A stretch of DNA of 21,105 nt from positions 1-21,105 of the forward strand of contig NZ_CAMLIX010000062.1 of the NCBI RefSeq assembly GCF_946479975.1. The letters are read 5' to 3'. Made by a program: the position numbers and the translations under genes. This document shows, piece after piece, positions 15,643-21,105 of the stretch; positions within the stretch are counted from its first letter, which is position 1, and the number at the start of each line of letters is the position of its first letter. The notes below the pieces were generated by a model. It worked only from the letters and a program-made list of their open reading frames with translations. It ran no database searches and was not told the DNA's origin. This stretch comes from an uncultured Flavobacterium sp. (lineage in GTDB: Bacteria > Bacteroidota > Bacteroidia > Flavobacteriales > Flavobacteriaceae).

Positions 15643-15665
15643 AAGCCTTTAAAACACTAGGTTTT

Positions 15666-18600
15666 TTAAATTGAAGCAGAAGATTTATAAAATTTATCTG
15701 CAAACTGCGACGGAGTTTCTCCGTATTTTTTTTGAAAGCATTTGCTGAAGTATTTCGGATTATTAAAACCGACTTTGTAACTAATTTCAGAAACCGTTAA
15801 TTTATTTTGTTCTAATAATTGTGCCGCACGTTTTAATCTTATTTCATGAATAAATTCGTTTGGCGTGCAGTTGGTCCAAGCTTTAATTTTTAAGAATAAC
15901 ATGGTTCGGCTTACGCCTAATTCAGAACAGAAAAACGGAATATCAAATTGTTCGTTTGAAATGTTTTCTTCTACAATTTTGAATGCTTTTTTCAAAAGTT
16001 CTTCATCCAAAGAAGAAACCGTAATTTCTGAAGGAACAAAACTGTCTTCGTTTGAAAATTTAATTCGTAAACGTTCGGCAGAATTTAAAAGGTTTTTTAC
16101 ACGGAGTTTAAATTCCATTAAATTAAAAGGTTTACTAATGTAGTCGTCGGCGCCACTTTCTAAGCCTTCAAATTTATAAACCAATGAAGATCTCGACGTC
16201 AGTAAAATAACCGGAATATGACTTGTTTTAAGGTTTTCTTTGATTTTAGAACAAAGCTCTGTTCCAACCATTTCAGGCATAATTACGTCACTGATAATCA
16301 AATTCGGAACAAATTTCAATGCTTTCTCAAAAGCAATTTTTCCATTTTCGGCTTCAATAATGTTGTAATCTTTTTTGAGCAGGTTTTTCATGAATTTTCT
16401 CAAAACCTTATGATCTTCAACAATTAAAATGGTTTGTTTTTCTTCATTTACAATAAAATCTTCGATGTCTTCATTTTCAATAATTTCAGAAGGTTCGAGT
16501 TGTGCATTGTATTGTTCGATATCATCACTAATTTTAAAATCAGAAATAATTTCGCTGTCTAGAAGATGTTCGCGCCCCAACGGTAAAGTCACGGTAAAAA
16601 TAACACCGCCAGAAGTTTTGTTGGTAACGTTGATTTTCCCTTTATGAAGTTCTACAATATTTTTTACAATCGAAAGTCCGATTCCAGTTCCTTTATTATA
16701 GTTTTTCTGCACTTGATTGTGCATTGGAATTTCAAAAAATAAATCAAAAATTTTATCTATATGTTCTTCAGAAATGCCGACTCCAGAATCTTCCACATTT
16801 ATAAAAAGATTTTGCTCATCCTGATTGATTTTAACTTTTATTGAACCCCCTTTTGGAGTATATCTAAAAGCATTCGAAATCAAATTATAGAAAACACGTT
16901 CGAGTTTATAGCGGTCAAAATAAACCAAAATCTCTTCATTTTCTGTTTCGAAACTATAATCGTAACCGCCGTCTTTGGCATATTCAATAAAAGATAAAAA
17001 GATTTCTTTGGTAAATTTGACAATGTTTCCGTTTGCCGATTCCAAAGTAACCTGATGATTTTCGAGTTTTCTAAAATCCATTAAACGGTTAATCAAACTC
17101 AAAAGATGATTCGCGCTTCCTTCGATAACGAGAAGTTTTTTATACATTTCGTTCGTTCCGTTATAATCGGCAAGAATTTGTTGTAAAGGCCCTAAAATCA
17201 AAGTTAAAGGTGTTCTGAATTCATGCGAAATATTAGTAAAGAAATCTAGTTTTAGTTTGTTGTTTTCTTCAATTCGCTGTGTTTCCAGATATTCCAGTTC
17301 CAATTTTTGTTTCAATCTGGTTTTCGATTTCATAATCCAGATTAAACCGTATAAACCTAAGCCAATCACGATTCCATACAATAAAAAAGCCCAAATACTG
17401 CGCCACGGAGCAGGATTTACAACAACCATTAAAGTCGTTGGAGTCTGATTCCAAACGCCGTCATTATTGGCACCCCGGACTTCAAACGTGTATGTTCCCG
17501 GATTTTGAATCGCAAAATTGGCTTCTCCGTTTTTGGTGGTCGTCCAGTTATTTTCTAAGCCAATTAAACGATAACTGTATTGATTATTTTTTGAGCGAAT
17601 GTAATTCGGAATCGCAAAATTAATCGAGAAATTTGCCTTGTCGTAATCCAAGGTAATGGTGTTGGTAAAACCGATGCTTTTTTCTAAAATGCCATTTTTA
17701 TCGTTAGGATTAATTACTTCATTTTTAATGTTTAAATCGGTAATTAAAACCTGTGGTGCATATTGATTTAATGAAATTTTTGTGGGATCAAAAAATGTAG
17801 CGCCAGACGGACTTCCAAAATAAAATTTATTTGAATCTAATCGTAAGGCCGAATTATCATTGAATTCATTACTCGCCAAACCGTCTTTTTGATCGTAAAT
17901 AACAATATTTTTTTTAATGGTATTGTATTTAATAATTCCTTGATTGGTGCTGATCCATAAGTTTTTAGTGTCATCTTCCAGAATAGAATGAATAGAAGTG
18001 ATGACCGTATTTCCAATTTTAAGATTGATTCTGTTGAATTTCTTTCCATCAAAACAATGCAATCCTTTTGCTTTTGTTCCAACCCAGATTTTATGCTGAG
18101 AATCCTGAAACAAAGTCAAAATATCATCGCCAGACAAAGAAGAATGATCGTAAAAGAAATGCTGAATCTGATATTTTTTTGGATTGAAATTTTGAAGCGG
18201 TATACGATTCAATCCGTTTTGAGTTCCAACCCAAAGAAAATTTTGTTTGTCAATCAAAAGTGTTCGCAGTATATTATTGGTTAGGAAAACTGGTTTTGTA
18301 TTATCGTTGCCAATACTTTCGAAAGTCTTAGTAGTTGTATTATAACGAATTAAACCTTTTCCAAAAGTTCCAATCCATAAAATATTTTTTTCCGCTTTAA
18401 GCGAATAAACACCACTTTCCTTTAATAATTCACTTAAATCAGAAGTAATTCTATTGTCTTCAATTCTTTTAGAAATCGTATTGTACGCCGATAAACCTTT
18501 AGAAAAAGTTCCAATCCATAAAATATGATCGTCTGAAAGGCACATCGATTTTATGTCATTTTTGTTTGTCTGACCCGTTTTGCTGTTGATGTAACTTACA

Positions 18601-19757
18601 GCTTCAGTAGAGGAATTGTAAATCGTGATACCCCCGCCTTCTGTTCCAAAATAAACGTTTTTGTTTTTGTCTGTAATTATGGAACTTACCACATCAAAAC
18701 TCATCGGAATCTTTTTAGAATTCTGATTGTAATTTGAGAAATTAACATTCGAAACGTCCCACAGATTTACGCCTTTATAATAACAGCCAATCCAAATGGA
18801 ACCTTTTTTATCCATAAAAATGGATTTTACTTTGTCGATTCCGTTACTGTTATTGCTGTTGTTTATTTTTTGCAGACTTTTATCTTTTCCTAAAATGTAG
18901 ATTCCGTCGTACGCGCCAATCCATAAAGAACTATGTTGATCCAGAACCAGTGAGCGAATGTCGGTGTTGATTTCAGCATATTTTGAAGCATCTAAAAAAG
19001 AAACAAATGCCTTTTGTTTAATATCGAATTTTAAAAGTCCTTTGTTTTTTGTTCCAACCCATAAATTTTCATTTTGATCCTCAATAACCGACTGTACATT
19101 CAATAAATCAACTGTATTTAAAGGATAATTTTTAAAAGATAATTTACCGCCTTTTCTACTTGTAAGCTGGCACAAACCTTTTGTTGTCCCAATCCAGATT
19201 TCGCCTTTTTTGGTTTTTGAGATGCTTAGAATATTATTGCTTGGCAAGGTAGTATTGTCTTCATCTGAATGAAAAACAGAGCTGAAACGAGCAGTTTTTT
19301 TGTTGTAAATTGTGAGTCCTTTTGAAGTTCCAAACCACATTTCTCCACCAATTTCTCTAATACTCCAAACGGCATTATTGCTTATGGTGTGATTCGCCTG
19401 AGTGTGAAGATATCTTGTAAAACGGTTAGAAACTGGATCGTAACAGTTTAATCCATTGTAAGTTCCAATCCATATTTTCCCAGAATTATCTTCTTCAATA
19501 GCCAAAATATCATTGTTGCTGATGGAATATTTGTCTGAAGCATCATTTCTAAAAACAGTAAACCGACTTCCGTCATATTTATTGAGTCCGTCGCGGGTTC
19601 CAAACCACATTTGCCCAAATTTATCCTGATGAATAGCAATGACAGAACTCTGCGAAAGCCCGTCGGTGGTAGAGAAATTTTTGAGACGGTATTTGTTTTG
19701 GGAAAATAGATTTCCTGAAATGAAAAGTAAAACTAGAAAGACGCTCGTGTATTTCAT
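15666..19757 (-). CDS. Hybrid two-component system sensor/regulator (HTCS), AraC output
   Basis: Single-chain regulator that senses a glycan fragment in the periplasm and activates the neighbouring locus. The frame is open to 19784 (1372 aa), but the ATG at 19757 starts the signal peptide (KYTSVFLVLLFISGNLFSQ), giving 1363 aa. Positions below count from the longer frame. Fourteen Reg_prop repeats of the W-I/V/F-GT...GL type (about 45-700) imply two seven-bladed propellers. A Y_Y_Y domain follows (about 725-785), then one membrane helix (about 795-817). The HisKA domain has phospho-acceptor H854 in NISHEFRTP. The ATPase domain has NAFRYTP, DSGVGI and GTGIGLS (about 967-1035). The receiver has D1166 in IISDVIMPEM. 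The AraC helix-turn-helix pair spans about 1275-1365 (VGFNNPKYFSKCFQKKYGETP). All key residues are present. It has its own terminator at 15607. Confidence 0.96.
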   Translation of the reverse strand: MKYTSVFLVLLFISGNLFSQNKYRLKNFSTTDGLSQSSVIAIHQDKFGQMWFGTRDGLNKYDGSRFTVFRNDASDKYSISNNDILAIEEDNSGKIWIGTYNGLNCYDPVSNRFTRYLHTQANHTISNNAVWSIREIGGEMWFGTSKGLTIYNKKTARFSSVFHSDEDNTTLPSNNILSISKTKKGEIWIGTTKGLCQLTSRKGGKLSFKNYPLNTVDLLNVQSVIEDQNENLWVGTKNKGLLKFDIKQKAFVSFLDASKYAEINTDIRSLVLDQHSSLWIGAYDGIYILGKDKSLQKINNSNNSNGIDKVKSIFMDKKGSIWIGCYYKGVNLWDVSNVNFSNYNQNSKKIPMSFDVVSSIITDKNKNVYFGTEGGGITIYNSSTEAVSYINSKTGQTNKNDIKSMCLSDDHILWIGTFSKGLSAYNTISKRIEDNRITSDLSELLKESGVYSLKAEKNILWIGTFGKGLIRYNTTTKTFESIGNDNTKPVFLTNNILRTLLIDKQNFLWVGTQNGLNRIPLQNFNPKKYQIQHFFYDHSSLSGDDILTLFQDSQHKIWVGTKAKGLHCFDGKKFNRINLKIGNTVITSIHSILEDDTKNLWISTNQGIIKYNTIKKNIVIYDQKDGLASNEFNDNSALRLDSNKFYFGSPSGATFFDPTKISLNQYAPQVLITDLNIKNEVINPNDKNGILEKSIGFTNTITLDYDKANFSINFAIPNYIRSKNNQYSYRLIGLENNWTTTKNGEANFAIQNPGTYTFEVRGANNDGVWNQTPTTLMVVVNPAPWRSIWAFLLYGIVIGLGLYGLIWIMKSKTRLKQKLELEYLETQRIEENNKLKLDFFTNISHEFRTPLTLILGPLQQILADYNGTNEMYKKLLVIEGSANHLLSLINRLMDFRKLENHQVTLESANGNIVKFTKEIFLSFIEYAKDGGYDYSFETENEEILVYFDRYKLERVFYNLISNAFRYTPKGGSIKVKINQDEQNLFINVEDSGVGISEEHIDKIFDLFFEIPMHNQVQKNYNKGTGIGLSIVKNIVELHKGKINVTNKTSGGVIFTVTLPLGREHLLDSEIISDFKISDDIEQYNAQLEPSEIIENEDIEDFIVNEEKQTILIVEDHKVLRKFMKNLLKKDYNIIEAENGKIAFEKALKFVPNLIISDVIMPEMVGTELCSKIKENLKTSHIPVILLTSRSSLVYKFEGLESGADDYISKPFNLMEFKLRVKNLLNSAERLRIKFSNEDSFVPSEITVSSLDEELLKKAFKIVEENISNEQFDIPFFCSELGVSRTMLFLKIKAWTNCTPNEFIHEIRLKRAAQLLEQNKLTVSEISYKVGFNNPKYFSKCFQKKYGETPSQFADKFYKSSASI

Positions 19758-19806
19758 AGTGTAGGTTTTAGGTTCAAGTTGCAAAGTTTTTGCTTTATTA
19801 TTTTAG

Positions 19807-20002
19807 TCTCGCAAAGTCGCTAAGACGCAAAGTTTTTTCTCATTTTTTTGTCATTTCGACGGAGGAGAAATCACACGCGGGATTCGACAAAGATTCGCGA
19901 TTTACTTTATGGAATTTCTAGTGTGATTTCTCCTCCGTCGAAATGACAAACAGAACTTATTAATCATTTTAATAAACAAATAAACTTTGCGCCTTCGCGA
20001 GA
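19807..20002. repeat. Outer CGCAAAG-type inverted repeat flanking a nested element (element C)
   Basis: The left arm TCTCGCAAAGTCGCTAAGACGCAAAG begins at 19807. The right arm AACTTTGCGCCTTCGCGAGA ends at 20002. The right arm matches the complement of the left except for an 8-base deletion and two transitions. It abuts the stop codon of the beta-helix gene (20003-20005) with no spacing. The palindrome 19847-19950 is nested inside. The rest of the gap to the HTCS start (19758-19806) is leader; AAACTTTG in it is one base off a -7 box and the repeat arm supplies a TTTG 22 bases upstream, a weak candidate promoter. Confidence 0.82.
19847..19950. repeat. BIME-like nested palindrome, copy 2
   Basis: A perfect 30-base inverted repeat (19847-19876 and 19921-19950) around a 44-base loop (19877-19920). 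Each arm holds its own hairpin, ATTTC-9 bases-GAAAT (19853-19871 and 19926-19944). The loop differs from copy 1 (6634-6677) at only 2 of 44 positions, while the arms differ at 6 and 7 positions in a way that preserves pairing. Confidence 0.92.
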
Positions 20003-21105
20003 TTATTTCAATCGCTTTCTTAACTGATAATCATACAATGAAGGAATTTTTTGAACACGCATATTCAAAAATTCAATATAAGGATCAATATCATATTTGA
20101 TTTCGAATTTTGTATTTCCGTGAACACCAATAATTCTTGCTAAAGCGCCGTCTTTCATTCCGTACAATAAAACAGGTTTTGTGGCATCTGGATTTTCGAC
20201 TTGAACATTCAAATTCCAAAATGTACTGAAAGGTCCGTGAGAAGGTTTCCAGTACTCTGCGCCGCCGCCACCAAATATGGCGTAACTGTTATTTTTCTCC
20301 GCCTTTATGTGGACCGTAATATTATCAAATAAATTTTGGTGATTGGCTCCAGAATGCTGATCTAAAAGCGGATCTGTAAAAATTTCGCAGTTTTGATACA
20401 CGTTTTTAGTCGCAAAAGTGTTAAAACTTAACGGATGAACAGCCGAATTATAGATTTTTAGATTTTGAACCAAAACATTATGCACGCCGCCTAAAGTTAC
20501 AGTATAATGTGCTAAATGCGGACCGTCTGTCGTAATATCTTGAATGGTAACATTTGCAACTTCTTCGGCTAGAATACCGCTGTCGGCGTTGGTGATTTTC
20601 ACATCTTTAACCCAGCTGTTGAAAAGACGCGTCAGGAAAATGCCGTTATTTCCGGGTTCTACGTGATGCGCCACTCTCAGAATATCAGGAAAAGTAAAGC
20701 GAAGATGTTCAATTCCGACTTCATTTAAATGTTTCCATTCAACTAATTGTGCCTGATAACTAGGTTTTATAGAAATCGTTAAAGGCGTTTTTAAAGTGAT
20801 TTTAGAACCTGATATTTTAGTGATTTCAACTTGTTGTCTCACTATGGGAAGTTTTGGAAATTTCCAATGATGCGAACCCGGTTTTACTTTCGCACCTTGA
20901 TATAAATCTTTTATGATTTCACCGTTTTCGCCGTCTTTATTAAACAATTGTAATTCGACAACATCACCAACTTTCAAACCTTTTACATCTGAAACGGTAA
21001 TAATATGTTTGCCCATTTTTCCCGAACTGACTTTCGCCAGCGAATTAGATTCTTCCGGAGGCACCGAAGCTACTGCCCTATTTCCTATGGTGGCCGAAAC
21101 CCTTC
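20003..21105 (-). CDS. Right-handed beta-helix protein (pectate-lyase superfamily, DUF4955-like), 5' partial
   Basis: C-terminal 367 residues of a larger protein; the frame stays open to the window edge. The methionine that could be placed at 21064 is a GTG inside the frame, not a real start. Seen: an inserted beta domain with HIITVSDVKGLKVGDVVELQL and VEITKISGSKITLKTPL, then parallel beta-helix coils with short repeated strands (HLRFTFP, VKDVKITNADSGILAEE, VTIQDITTDGP, VLVQNLKIYNSA, VYQNCEIFTDP, FDNITVHIKAE). The layout resembles DUF4955 proteins found in Bacteroidota glycan loci. Polysaccharide lyases and hydrolases of several families use this fold, so a lyase supplying the GH88 substrate is plausible but unproven. 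It precedes the HTCS gene, separated from it by element C. Signal peptide and any N-terminal domain lie outside the window. Confidence 0.75.
   Translation of the reverse strand, partial: RVSATIGNRAVASVPPEESNSLAKVSSGKMGKHIITVSDVKGLKVGDVVELQLFNKDGENGEIIKDLYQGAKVKPGSHHWKFPKLPIVRQQVEITKISGSKITLKTPLTISIKPSYQAQLVEWKHLNEVGIEHLRFTFPDILRVAHHVEPGNNGIFLTRLFNSWVKDVKITNADSGILAEEVANVTIQDITTDGPHLAHYTVTLGGVHNVLVQNLKIYNSAVHPLSFNTFATKNVYQNCEIFTDPLLDQHSGANHQNLFDNITVHIKAEKNNSYAIFGGGGAEYWKPSHGPFSTFWNLNVQVENPDATKPVLLYGMKDGALARIIGVHGNTKFEIKYDIDPYIEFLNMRVQKIPSLYDYQLRKRLK

Noticed and set aside
19847..19950. Intrinsic terminator of the beta-helix gene
   Set aside because: The stem is strong but is not followed by a T run in the transcribed (minus) direction, and the copy structure points to a dispersed repeat. 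It may still affect transcript ends.
20003..21064. Complete 353-residue gene starting at 21064
   Set aside because: The start codon is GTG inside a frame that continues to the window edge without a stop, and no signal peptide follows it. The gene is partial.

Overview
The window looks like chromosomal DNA from a Flavobacterium-type member of the Bacteroidota. It is AT-rich and has A-rich leaders, a SusC/SusD pair, a hybrid two-component regulator with a periplasmic double propeller, lipoprotein enzymes, and TAnnTTTG-type promoter boxes. It also has many CGCAAAG-type intergenic palindromes of the kind common in flavobacteria. The genus is inferred from these traits; no marker gene is present.

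Left part (1-3691, plus strand): a molybdenum hydroxylase operon of the PaoABC aldehyde oxidoreductase / xanthine dehydrogenase family. It holds a 2Fe-2S subunit (5' end outside the window), an FAD subunit with the extra cysteine cluster typical of PaoB, and a molybdopterin catalytic subunit with the conserved GLGE glutamate. The first two genes overlap by 4 bases and the third follows after 7 bases. A hairpin-plus-T-tract terminator and a large palindromic repeat separate this operon from the convergent genes to the right.

Right part (3971-21105, all minus strand, read from high to low coordinates): a polysaccharide utilisation locus. In transcription order it has a right-handed beta-helix protein (5' end outside the window), a hybrid two-component sensor/regulator (HTCS) with its own terminator, a SusC-like TonB-dependent transporter, a SusD-like glycan-binding lipoprotein, a GH88 unsaturated glucuronyl hydrolase lipoprotein, two different GH2 glycosidases, and a small secreted DUF2911 protein. 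GH88 acts on the unsaturated uronate ends left by polysaccharide lyases, and one GH2 resembles beta-glucuronidases. The likely target is therefore a uronic-acid-containing polysaccharide first cut by a lyase. No recognised lyase family is in the window, and the beta-helix protein is the natural candidate.

The most unusual feature is the DNA between the genes. At least five palindromic repeats lie directly against, or inside, the 3' ends of the minus-strand genes. Two of them (6605-6706 and 19847-19950) are copies of one nested element. Their 44-base loops are 42/44 identical, while their 29-30 base arms differ by coordinated changes that keep all base pairs, and each arm is itself a small hairpin that covaries in the same way. 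Repeat DNA also supplies the last eight codons of the GH88 gene and a false N-terminal extension of one GH2 reading frame.
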